Origin: Paludibaculum fermentans_A
Lineage (GTDB): Bacteria; Acidobacteriota; Terriglobia; Bryobacterales; Bryobacteraceae
Direction of reading: 5' to 3'
DNA length: 64,000 bases
Assembly: GCF_051172195.1 (NCBI RefSeq)
Contig: NZ_JBPJAQ010000001.1
Location: 5,952,001-6,016,000, forward strand
In this document: positions 1 through 7,665 of the stretch, one piece after another
How positions within the stretch are numbered: position 1 is the stretch's first letter
Layout: every line of letters starts with the position of its first letter
The notes under the pieces: generated by a model
What the model was told of the DNA's origin: nothing
What the model saw: only the letters and a program-made list of their open reading frames with translations
Databases searched by the model: none
Translations under genes and position numbers: made by a program

Positions 1-1
1 C

Positions 2-757
2 TTGCTCATCCTCGAGGTGCCCATGCGCACCCTGGCGTTCAAAACGAATGGCGGGAGTTACGAGGCAAAAGCACGCCTTTCGGCCAGCATCAAGGACACG
101 AATGGAACGGTTGTCTGGAATGGCACGAAGGACTATTCCGTCAAAGGCTCTGCCTCCAAATTGGAATCGCGGAAAGCAGGCGCGATGTATTTTGTCAGGG
201 AGCTCCAATTACCGGCTGCCAAGTACGCGCTGGAGGCCAAAGTCGAAGACCTGAGCGCGGAAAAGTCGGCGGTGGCCAATGGGGAGGCGGAGGGCGCCAA
301 CAGCCTGCCCGGGCTCGGAGCCAGTGATTTGATGTTCGTCCGCAAATTTGACCGCTCGATTGATGTCATGCAGGGGGATTCGGTCATCAGCTATGACGGC
401 GAGGGACTGGCCCCGATGTTGAGCCCGGCGTTTGCCGCGAACGAGCCGTTTCAACTGGAGCTCTTCTTTACGTTCTACCCAGACATGAACGGGAAGCAGC
501 CTGTGCTGACACTGGACATCCTGAGCAAGGGCCAGTCCAACGGGATTACCACGCTGGCCTTTACCGACAAGCTGAGGGACGACTCGCGCTCGGGTTCTGG
601 CTCGGCCTTCGCCGGTGAGCAGAAGGGCAGGTTTCCCTACCTGGCGAGGATCGGCAATGCCTCGTTCAACGAAGGTGAATACGAGGCTGTGGTTGAAGTG
701 CGGCAGGACTCGGTTTCGCAGAAGCGCGCCGCCCATTTCCGGGTCTTCAAGAAGTAG
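2..757 (+). CDS. C-terminal part of an unrecognised secreted-type protein (5' end outside window)
   Basis: The reading frame is open from the first bases of the window to a TAG at 755-757, so the visible 251 residues are probably the C-terminal part of a longer protein. The text is rich in short beta-strand-like stretches (for example around residues 40-60 and 145-180) and has no membrane segment or cysteine cluster. It ends in a beta-rich stretch and FRVFKK. It resembles the C-terminal halves of large exported acidobacterial proteins (VWFA-related or similar), but I do not recognise a named domain. Next on the same strand is a DUF3592 gene after a 37-base gap, which suggests but does not prove co-transcription. 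The true start and any signal peptide cannot be judged from this window. Confidence 0.6.
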   Translation: MLILEVPMRTLAFKTNGGSYEAKARLSASIKDTNGTVVWNGTKDYSVKGSASKLESRKAGAMYFVRELQLPAAKYALEAKVEDLSAEKSAVANGEAEGANSLPGLGASDLMFVRKFDRSIDVMQGDSVISYDGEGLAPMLSPAFAANEPFQLELFFTFYPDMNGKQPVLTLDILSKGQSNGITTLAFTDKLRDDSRSGSGSAFAGEQKGRFPYLARIGNASFNEGEYEAVVEVRQDSVSQKRAAHFRVFKK

Positions 758-794
758 GCCGGGCGTGCCGCTGATTGTCATATAGTAGACAGTC

Positions 795-1796
795 ATGCAA
801 ATCAAGGGCTTCGACTTTGCCGTAGTCGGCGGGGCCTCGGTGTTCGCGCTGATTGGGATCGCGATGCTGGTGCCTGGGATCCGCAATCTCTCGCGTAGCG
901 TGGCGAGCAGTCACTGGCCGAAGGCGCCGGCCCGGGTGGTGAAGTCCGATACGAGCGCATCGGTTTCGACCAGGCGGAATTCCAGGGACCGGAGCACGAT
1001 GTACTCGGCCAGCATTCAACTGCGGTATGCGGTGGCCGGGCAGGAGTACGCGACGGATACGCTGCATTTTGGGGAGACGTTGGGCTCGGGCGACTCGTCG
1101 GAGGCGGAGCTGCGGCGGCTGCGATTTCCGATGGGCTATGAGACGACGGTGGTCTATGATCCGAAGCAGCCGTGGGTGGCGGCGGCGCGGCCGGGCTTCC
1201 ACAGTGAGGCGCTGCTGTTGCCGGGCGGCGCGCTGGCCTTCATCATTCCAGCGATTATGTTCGTGGTGCTGTATTACGGGATGGACCGCGGCAACAGCAT
1301 GTTCGGAGTCGGGCTGGGGCTTTTCGCGGCGATCTTCATGACGATCGGCGCGGCGCTGCTGACGCCGGGGCTGATGAATCTGTGGAACGCGCGGGAGAGT
1401 TTGAAGTGGCCTGTGGTGCCGGGCCGGATTCTGTATCACGAGGAGGGTTCGAGCACCTCTACGGAGAAGGACGAGAAGGGTTTCACCAGGACATCGACCA
1501 CGTACTCGACGCGTGTGATTTACCGCTATGAGGTGAATGGCCAGACTTGGTTCAACAACGTGCGGAGGTTTGGGCAGTTAGCGGGGTCGAGTGAGGAGTG
1601 GGCCTCAGAGATCGCGGGACAGTACCCGAAGGGGAAGGACGTCGAGGTGGCGTACAAGCCGGGGGATCCGGAGACGGCGGCGCTGGAGCCGGGGATTGAC
1701 AAGGAAGCGTACTACTTGCCGGGTGCGGGCGCCGCCCTCCTGTTATTCGGGATTGCCGTGATCCGTTGGGGGATTCCGGCGTTGACGGGCTTTTAG
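795..1796 (+). CDS. DUF3592 domain membrane protein (two tandem copies)
   Basis: The 333-residue protein has two similar halves. Each has a hydrophobic helix, then a short beta-rich stretch with a WP.APARV- or WPVVPGRI-like start, a Y.Y.V.G..(Y/W) strand, a YP.G..V.V.Y.P motif, and a second hydrophobic helix. This is the DUF3592 pattern, present twice (about residues 10-165 and 170-330). Four membrane helices are expected, near residues 10-30, 140-160, 170-195 and 305-325, with the DUF3592 domains on one face of the membrane. The function of the family is not established. The stop overlaps by four bases the stop of the convergent small gene on the other strand. The ATG at 795 is the first sensible start after the preceding stop. 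Confidence 0.8.
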   Translation: MQIKGFDFAVVGGASVFALIGIAMLVPGIRNLSRSVASSHWPKAPARVVKSDTSASVSTRRNSRDRSTMYSASIQLRYAVAGQEYATDTLHFGETLGSGDSSEAELRRLRFPMGYETTVVYDPKQPWVAAARPGFHSEALLLPGGALAFIIPAIMFVVLYYGMDRGNSMFGVGLGLFAAIFMTIGAALLTPGLMNLWNARESLKWPVVPGRILYHEEGSSTSTEKDEKGFTRTSTTYSTRVIYRYEVNGQTWFNNVRRFGQLAGSSEEWASEIAGQYPKGKDVEVAYKPGDPETAALEPGIDKEAYYLPGAGAALLLFGIAVIRWGIPALTGF

Positions 1797-2158
1797 GAGC
1801 CGCGTTTGGCTGTCCACTCAATCGACTGGCCGCCATCGCCGCCGGCCCGTTCGGCCGTGAGCTTCAGGGTGTCGCCGGACAGCTTCCCTTTGTAGTTCAT
1901 TTTCATCTCGTTGTCCTGGAACTTCATGGTGATGGTGAACGAGATTGCATCGCCCTCCACCTTGCCGTTCTCGATGACGGATTTGCCCATCATGGAACTG
2001 ACGGTTTCGCCGGTGAGTTTGGCGCCGTCGACTTTGAATGCGAAAGTGCGCTCCATTGCGCCGTTGGGGCCTTCGGCCGTCGCTTTCCAATTGCCGCTGA
2101 CATCGGCAGCGAAGGCAGCGAGCGACGTCAGGATGAGTGCTAGCACGAACCGCTTCAT
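1793..2158 (-). CDS. small exported beta-rich protein
   Basis: A 121-residue protein with a clear Sec signal peptide (MKRFVLALILTSLAAFA, then AD). The mature part begins DVSGNWKA and alternates hydrophobic and polar residues in a way that suggests a small beta-barrel or lipocalin-like sheet. Conserved-looking turns are FKVDGAKLTG, VEGDAISF, YKGKLSGDTL. Similar short proteins are common in Acidobacteria and Planctomycetes, where they are annotated as hypothetical. The function is unknown; a periplasmic or secreted location is inferred from the leader. It converges with the DUF3592 gene with a four-base overlap of stop codons. It is transcribed away from the DUF1080 gene, so the 170-base gap to 2330 probably holds both promoters. 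Confidence 0.75.
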   Translation of the reverse strand: MKRFVLALILTSLAAFAADVSGNWKATAEGPNGAMERTFAFKVDGAKLTGETVSSMMGKSVIENGKVEGDAISFTITMKFQDNEMKMNYKGKLSGDTLKLTAERAGGDGGQSIEWTAKRGS

Positions 2159-2329
2159 GGGGGATCACCTCTCTCGACAGGGATGGGCCCGGACGCGGGC
2201 CGCTGCTCCAATTTGCTGGATTTTTGGAATGGCGTCAAGCACGCAACAAGAGAATGTGACGTGGGGCTGCCGCTGGATTGTATGCTGGATGAACGAATCG
2301 CGCATTTCATCCTCGGAGGTCAGAAGTTC

Positions 2330-3040
2330 ATGAATATTTTCCGCTTGGCATCGCTGCTGATGGTGGCGGCCGCGCCCTGGTTGGCGGCTCAATCGGCCGC
2401 TCCGCAATGGCGCGACCTGATCGGCAAGGACCTCACCGGCTGGGTGAATGTAAATACCGAGAAGGACACCTGGCGGGTGGAGAATGGCGAACTGATCTGT
2501 ACCGGCCATCCGATTGGCGTGATGCGCAGCGACCGGCAGTATGAGAATTTCATCCTGGAAGTGGACTGGATGCATGTCGAGCCCGGTGGGAATTCGGGTA
2601 TCTTTGCGTGGAGCAACGCCACGCCGGGGTCCAACCGGCTGCCGGATGGCGTGGAGATCCAGATGCTGGAACTCGACTGGGTGAAGATCAACAAGAAGCC
2701 GGACTTCGATCCGCCGATCGCGTATGTTCATGGCGAGTTGTTTGGTGTGGGCGGGGTGAAGACGGTGCCGGACAATCCTCGGGGTGAGCGCAGCAAGTCG
2801 ATTCTGAATCTCTGCAAGCCGCGCGGGCAATGGAATCACTACACGGTGGTGGCCGTGGATGGGGTGATCAAGCTGGCGGTGAATGGCACCTTTGTGAACG
2901 GCATTGCGAAGTCGACGCACAAGAAGGGCTATCTGTGCATGGAGTCGGAAGGGGCGGAGATCCACTTTAAGAACCTGCGGATTATGGAACTGGCTCCGGG
3001 CGTGACGGATGCGAGCCAGACGGCGCCGCTGTTGCAGTAG
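2330..3040 (+). CDS. DUF1080 / 3-keto-disaccharide hydrolase family protein, exported
   Basis: The 236-residue protein starts with a signal peptide (MNIFRLASLLMVAAAPWLAAQS) followed by a DUF1080 domain covering the rest. Family signatures visible are DLIGKDLTGWVN near the start, W.VENGELICTG, the sugar-binding-sheet stretch VEPGGNSGIFAW, and WNHYTVVAVDGVIKLAVNG towards the end. The family has a concanavalin-like beta-sandwich fold and includes 3-keto-glycoside hydrolases; many are exported enzymes of sugar turnover in Planctomycetes and Acidobacteria. The ATG at 2330 is chosen over upstream in-frame codons because GGAGGT at 2315-2320 sits nine bases before it and because it gives an intact signal peptide. 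The substrate cannot be read from the sequence. Confidence 0.85.
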   Translation: MNIFRLASLLMVAAAPWLAAQSAAPQWRDLIGKDLTGWVNVNTEKDTWRVENGELICTGHPIGVMRSDRQYENFILEVDWMHVEPGGNSGIFAWSNATPGSNRLPDGVEIQMLELDWVKINKKPDFDPPIAYVHGELFGVGGVKTVPDNPRGERSKSILNLCKPRGQWNHYTVVAVDGVIKLAVNGTFVNGIAKSTHKKGYLCMESEGAEIHFKNLRIMELAPGVTDASQTAPLLQ

Positions 3041-3178
3041 GGGGCTAGCTGCTAGGAGCTAGCAGCTAGCTGCTGTCAGCTCTCAGCTATCGGCTTTCAG
3101 CTCTTGAGTTAGTCGATGGCCAGTTGATCGGGGATGATCGCTGACCGCTGATCGCTGATCGCTGACCGCTGAAAACTA
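3041..3178. repeat. heptamer-based tandem and inverted repeat spacer
   Basis: The gap between the DUF1080 gene and tldD is built of short degenerate heptads. From 3042 there are interleaved AGCTAGC/AGCTGCT units that also form an inverted repeat (CTAGCTGCTAG facing GCTAGCAGCTAG). At 3136-3170 there are five back-to-back copies of GAYCGCT (GATCGCT, GACCGCT, GATCGCT, GATCGCT, GACCGCT). It has the look of a simple-sequence heptamer tract rather than a coding or promoter region. The tldD ribosome binding site lies about 60 bases beyond it. Confidence 0.75.
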
Positions 3179-3245
3179 CCACGGTCAGCCCCTCGCTGAG
3201 GTGGGTGTACGGGTTATACTCTTGGAATCCACAAGGGGACACACG

Positions 3246-4817
3246 ATGCTCACCAGGCGTACGTTTCTGGAATCCTCCGCTGCCACGGCTCTGGCTAGTC
3301 GCCTGTTTGCCGCTCCGGCGGGATCCAAGCAACCGAATGCGGAACTTGAGGCGTTGGGCGCGGTGGCGCTGAACGAAGCAAAGAAGCAGAAGGCCACCTA
3401 TTGCGACATTCGCATCATCCGCTACCGGCGGCAGTTCGTGACGGTGCGGCTGAATCCAGAGCGCGGCACCGGCAAAACCCTGGAAGTCCCGAATGTCGCC
3501 GATACGGGTTCGTTCGGGTTTGGCGTCCGGGTGATCGCCGATGGCGCGTGGGGTTTTGCGGCTTCGCCGTTTGTCACCAAAGACGAGATTGCGCGGATCA
3601 CGCGAGAGGCGATTACGGTGGCCCGCGCCAACGCGGTGCTGCAGTCGCGGCCGCTGGTGCTGGCGCCCGTAGGCGCTTATCGCGACCGCTGGCAGACTCC
3701 GCACGAGAGCGATCCGTTCGCCGTGCCGCTGGAACAGAAGCTGGAGCTGATCCGCTCTGCCGCGGCCGAAGTGAAGAAGGGCAAGGGTGTGTTTGCGGCG
3801 GGCTGCAACCTGTCGTTCCGCAGTGAGGACAAGTATTTCGCCTCGTCCGAAGGCTCTTCGATCCAGCAGTTGAATCTGCAGACCTATGGCCAGGTGAACG
3901 GTACGGCTGTGGACATGAAGCGCGGTATCTCGCGCACACGCCGCTTCCAACCCCCGCAGGTGACGGCCGGTTATGAGTACATCCCGATCATGAACCTGGT
4001 GGAGAACGCCCAGCGGGTGCGGGAAGAGGTGATTGAGCACCTGAACGCTCCGGCTGTGACGGCCGGAAAGAAGGACCTGGTGCTGCTGCCGAGCCACCTG
4101 TGGTTGACGATTCACGAAAGCCTGGGCCACTCGACGGAGTTGGATCGCGCGCTGGGCTACGAGGCGAACTATGCGGGCACCAGTTTCCTGACTCCGGACA
4201 AGCTGGGCAAAGAGCGTGTGGGCAGCGACATCATCAACGTGTGGGGCGACCGCACGAACGAGCGCGGCTTGGCGACCACCGCCTATGACGACGACGGTGT
4301 GAAGACGACGAAGTTCCCGATTATCGAGAAGGGTGTCTTCAAGCACTACCAGACGATTCGCGACCAGGCTGCGTTGATCGGCGAGAAGGAGTCGCGGGGG
4401 TGTTGCTATGCCGACAGCTGGTCGAGCGTGCCATTCCAGCGCATGCCCAACGTCTGGCTGGAGCCGGGCAAGCAGGGTACCTCGCTGGACGATCTCATCA
4501 GTGGCGTGGAAGACGGAATCCTGATTGACGGCGACGGCAGTTTTTCCATCGACCAGCAGCGCTACAACTTCCAGTTCGGCGGCGATGCGTTCTGGGCGAT
4601 CAAGGGTGGCAAGAAGCAGGGCATGGTTTCGCAGGTGGCGTACCAGTCGCGCACGACGGATTTCTGGCAGGCGTGTGACCTGATTGCGGGGCCGAGCTAC
4701 TGGCAGCAGTGGGGGGCGGCCAACGACGGCAAGGGCGAGCCGGGCCAGATCAACTCAGTGAGCCACGGCTGCTCGCCGGCGCGATTCCGGCAGATCAATG
4801 TGATTGTGACGGACTAG
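3246..4817 (+). CDS. tldD: TldD-type metallopeptidase with a Tat-like leader
   Basis: A 523-residue TldD/PmbA-family protein. The zinc site of TldD is present as HESLGH at residues 290-295 followed by STELD, the family's HExxxH pattern. The C-terminal third has the usual beta-rich TldD architecture, ending near a cysteine stretch SHGCSP. TldD works with TldE as a heterodimeric protease that unfolds and trims peptides; in E. coli it matures microcin B17 and degrades CcdA. The start at 3246 is preceded by AAGGGGA at good spacing and yields RRTFLESSAATALASRLFA, a Tat-like twin-arginine leader of modest hydrophobicity. The E. coli enzyme has no such leader. tldE follows 19 bases downstream, so the two form an operon. 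Confidence 0.9.
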   Translation: MLTRRTFLESSAATALASRLFAAPAGSKQPNAELEALGAVALNEAKKQKATYCDIRIIRYRRQFVTVRLNPERGTGKTLEVPNVADTGSFGFGVRVIADGAWGFAASPFVTKDEIARITREAITVARANAVLQSRPLVLAPVGAYRDRWQTPHESDPFAVPLEQKLELIRSAAAEVKKGKGVFAAGCNLSFRSEDKYFASSEGSSIQQLNLQTYGQVNGTAVDMKRGISRTRRFQPPQVTAGYEYIPIMNLVENAQRVREEVIEHLNAPAVTAGKKDLVLLPSHLWLTIHESLGHSTELDRALGYEANYAGTSFLTPDKLGKERVGSDIINVWGDRTNERGLATTAYDDDGVKTTKFPIIEKGVFKHYQTIRDQAALIGEKESRGCCYADSWSSVPFQRMPNVWLEPGKQGTSLDDLISGVEDGILIDGDGSFSIDQQRYNFQFGGDAFWAIKGGKKQGMVSQVAYQSRTTDFWQACDLIAGPSYWQQWGAANDGKGEPGQINSVSHGCSPARFRQINVIVTD

Positions 4818-4836
4818 GGGCGAGGAGACAGGCACC

Positions 4837-6162
4837 ATGCTGACAAAGGAACAAGCGAAGAAGCTGATCGACAAGGCACTGTCGTTCTCCACGTTTCCGG
4901 AATGCAATATCAACATCAACAGCTCAGAGAGCGCGTCGATCCGGTTTGCATTGAACGGCATTACGACCTCGGGCTACACGATTGAGCAGTCAATGACGAT
5001 CTCGTCGGCGAAGGACGGCCAGACCGGCAACACGTCCATCGACGAGTTCGACGACAACTCGATTCGCGAGGCGGTGAAGCGGACCGAGGCGCTGGCGCTG
5101 ATTTCACCTCCAAATCCGGAGCGCGTGCCGCCGCTGGGTCCGCAGAAGTATGCGGCTTACGAGAATTTTGCGGAGTCGACGGCGAAGGCCCGGAACGATG
5201 TGATGATTCCGCATGTGCGGGCCATCGTTGAAGGTGCCAAGGCGCAGGGGTTGGTCGCGGCGGGCTTTTTCGAGCGGGAAGCCAGCGCCGTTGCCACGGC
5301 CACCAAGCAGGGGAACTTCGGCTTTGGCCGCCAGACAGATGCCCGGCTATCGACGACGATCCGGACGGCGGACGGGTCGAGTTCAGGTTGGGCTTCGCAG
5401 CCGGCGGTGCGCATCGAGCAGATCGACGGCGCGGCTATCGGCAAGACGGCGATTGAGAAGTGTATGCGCTGGAAGGGCCCGAAGAGGCTGGATCCGGGCA
5501 AGTACACGGTGGTGCTGGAGCCGACGGCCGTGGGCGACCTGATTCAGCTGCTGGGGTTCAACTTCCAGGCACGTTCGGCGGAAGAAGGTCGCAGTTTTTT
5601 GAGCAAGCCGGGAGGCGGCACACTGGTAGGCGAGAAGCTGTTTCCCGAGTCGATCACGCTGCATTCTGATCCATTCAACAGCTTGTACTCCGGGCTGCCG
5701 TGGAGTGGCGGCGGACTGCCGGCCGCGCCGATGCCCTGGATTGAAAAGGGCGTGGTGAAGAATCTCTTCTACGACCGCTACTGGGCCGCGAAGGCGGGCA
5801 AGGCTCCCACGCCATTTCCGTTCCAGATGGTGCTGGATGGGGGCGACAAGTCGCTGGCGGAGTTGATCGCTTCGGTGGAGCGCGGGCTGCTGGTGACGCG
5901 CTTCTGGTACATCCGCAACCTGAATCCGAAGACGGTGCAGTACACGGGGTTGACGCGCGATGGGCTGTTTCTGATTGAGAACGGCAAAGTGACGTCGCCG
6001 GTGGTGAACTTCCGGTTCAATGAAAGCCCGGTGCGGTTATTGCAGAACATCATTGCGATGGGCAAGCCGGTGCGCGTGCGCGGCGGCGAAGGGCAGGGCA
6101 TGATTGCGCCCGCGGTGGTGGTGAAGGAGTTCCCGTTCAACAGCATCAGCGACGCAGTGTGA
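4837..6162 (+). CDS. pmbA: TldE/PmbA-type protease partner subunit
   Basis: A 441-residue protein of the same superfamily as the upstream TldD but without an HExxxH motif, as expected for the non-catalytic TldE (PmbA) subunit. The N-terminal region has the shared fold (SSESASIRFALNG, then FGFGRQTDARLSTT) and the C-terminal half has the family stretch GLPWSGGGLP and GNxx-type turns before SPVVNFRFNESP. GAGGAG precedes the ATG at 4837. Unlike its partner it begins MLTKEQAKKLIDKALSF with no export signal. In characterised systems TldD and TldE act together in the cytoplasm. The mismatch in leaders is discussed as a finding. A terminator-like hairpin follows the stop. Confidence 0.9.
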   Translation: MLTKEQAKKLIDKALSFSTFPECNININSSESASIRFALNGITTSGYTIEQSMTISSAKDGQTGNTSIDEFDDNSIREAVKRTEALALISPPNPERVPPLGPQKYAAYENFAESTAKARNDVMIPHVRAIVEGAKAQGLVAAGFFEREASAVATATKQGNFGFGRQTDARLSTTIRTADGSSSGWASQPAVRIEQIDGAAIGKTAIEKCMRWKGPKRLDPGKYTVVLEPTAVGDLIQLLGFNFQARSAEEGRSFLSKPGGGTLVGEKLFPESITLHSDPFNSLYSGLPWSGGGLPAAPMPWIEKGVVKNLFYDRYWAAKAGKAPTPFPFQMVLDGGDKSLAELIASVERGLLVTRFWYIRNLNPKTVQYTGLTRDGLFLIENGKVTSPVVNFRFNESPVRLLQNIIAMGKPVRVRGGEGQGMIAPAVVVKEFPFNSISDAV

Positions 6163-6181
6163 AGTCTTTTGGGGTTGAATG

Positions 6182-6220
6182 AACCGGGCCCGGACACTTG
6201 GTTGGTGTGCGGGCCCGGTT
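6182..6220. terminator. GC-rich hairpin between convergent tldE and 6246-7595 genes
   Basis: A perfect 11-base inverted repeat, AACCGGGCCCG at 6182-6192 and CGGGCCCGGTT at 6210-6220, with a 17-base loop, lies between two convergent genes. In the plus direction it is followed by TTGTCGTT, a weak T-rich tail. The position fits a terminator shared by both strands. Confidence 0.65.
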
Positions 6221-6245
6221 TGTCGTTGGTTGCGGGGGTGAAGGG

Positions 6246-7595
6246 TTAGGGAGTCACCGCAGCCGCGGCGGGACAGCAGCGGTACTCCTGCGATTTTTCG
6301 AGCAGTTCGATCTGGCGGGCCAGCAGCTTGTTCCGCAGCTCCTGCTCTTCCAGGTCCAACTGGATCTTGCGCTGCACTTCGGGTTCGCAGATGTCGCAGT
6401 CGTCGATGCAGCCCTTGACGATGAGACCCGGGGTGGGCAGGCAGGATTCGACGACCACTTCGAACAGTTTCTTTGCTTCCGGCGAAACCTCTCCGCCTGG
6501 TGCCGCGATGAGGCCATTGGAGGCCAGATCCTTGTCCACCTGTTCCAGCGCCGCCTTGCGTGTGGCCGCCGAGAGCGGCGCCGCAGAGTTCAGCACGGCC
6601 GAGTTGACGGCCAGCGAGACTCGACTGGTGCTGAGCGTGTTGCCGGAGGCGCCGGCATCCTGGAGAGCGACACTCTGGCGTCCGATGGCTTCGACAGCCA
6701 GACGGTCCGACTGGGTGGCCAGGACGCTGGTGGGCACCACTGAGACCTGCCCGCGGGACACGGGTGGATTCAGCGAGGCGCGTGTGGGGGCGGCCGGGTC
6801 GTCTATTCTCCGTTCGATCCGCTCCAGCGTCAGTTTGACGATCTGTTTGCGGTTCAGGCGGTAGAAGAAGAAGGTGATGGCGTGGCAGTGATTGGGGTTG
6901 GAGAACGTACGCGACGACGATTCGAAGTGGTCCTCCGACTCCCCCTCGGTGTGCGTGCGCGAGTTGACTTCTCCAATCGAAAGCGACGCCGAAGCGTGGG
7001 TAGCCTGGACGGACTGGTTAGCCGAGGCCGTGGCGTGGGTGGAGAGCTGCCGCAGGAAGTCCGACGTGGACGACGCGCTGTGAGAACCATTGGCATTCGT
7101 ATCCGCGCTGGCGGAGAAGAAGCCGATGGAGCCGCTGGCATCTCCATGGAAGTCCCACTTGCCGCTCTCCGAGTTCGAGGCGTGGCTCGAATCGGTTACG
7201 GACAGGTCGGACATGGAGTTCTGCATCGCCGCCATGAAATACCGGTCTTCCGATAATTGTTCATTCCGGTAACTCACTTTGGTGGTGCTGTCGAAGGTGA
7301 AACGCGACCGCCGGTCGGAGGTGAATAGTTTCACCTGCTCGCCGGGCAGCAGCGTCATGGTGTGAACGGGATCGCCCAGGAAGAGAGGTCCGGGGCAGCG
7401 CGTGAGGCGGACATGGAGGGTGACCTCCACGGTGACCGTAGCCGGCCGGCCGCCCGCTTCGTTGACTGTCACGCGGTGTGGCAGCCTGTAGCGGAAGTCC
7501 AGTACGTCACAGCAAGGATCTTTGGACAACGTAGGGCAACAATCGCTTTCCGCGGCGGGGTTGCTGACGTCTTTTACTTTGGATGCGTCTTTCAT
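6246..7595 (-). CDS. unrecognised protein with Cys-rich ends and a Ser/His/Ala-rich middle
   Basis: I do not recognise this 449-residue protein. It has no signal peptide and no membrane helix. The N terminus carries CC pairs (SDCCPTLSKDPCCDVLDF). A beta-rich region follows (LPHRVTVNEAGGRPATVTV, LLPGEQVKLFTSDRRSRFTF). Residues about 130-225 are very rich in Ser, Ala, His and Asn. Then comes the striking FSNPNHCHAITFFFYRLNRK, which looks like a conserved domain core. The C terminus has CIDDCDICEPE, a long Glu/Leu/Arg coiled-coil-like helix and a final CCP. GAGGAG eight bases before the ATG at 7595 supports the start. Metal binding by the cysteine clusters and an assembly or structural role are guesses. 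Confidence 0.75.
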   Translation of the reverse strand: MKDASKVKDVSNPAAESDCCPTLSKDPCCDVLDFRYRLPHRVTVNEAGGRPATVTVEVTLHVRLTRCPGPLFLGDPVHTMTLLPGEQVKLFTSDRRSRFTFDSTTKVSYRNEQLSEDRYFMAAMQNSMSDLSVTDSSHASNSESGKWDFHGDASGSIGFFSASADTNANGSHSASSTSDFLRQLSTHATASANQSVQATHASASLSIGEVNSRTHTEGESEDHFESSSRTFSNPNHCHAITFFFYRLNRKQIVKLTLERIERRIDDPAAPTRASLNPPVSRGQVSVVPTSVLATQSDRLAVEAIGRQSVALQDAGASGNTLSTSRVSLAVNSAVLNSAAPLSAATRKAALEQVDKDLASNGLIAAPGGEVSPEAKKLFEVVVESCLPTPGLIVKGCIDDCDICEPEVQRKIQLDLEEQELRNKLLARQIELLEKSQEYRCCPAAAAVTP

Positions 7596-7665
7596 CGGTC
7601 CACTCCTCGTCTAGTACAAGCAATACGCAATAGTGCAGTCAGGAGCGGACTCGTTTCAGAGGAAT

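Noticed and set aside
3087..4346. Long minus-strand frame (419 codons) opposite tldD
   Set aside because: It is antisense to a gene with clear TldD motifs, has Arg/His/Gln-rich composition typical of GC-rich shadow frames, and no ribosome site.
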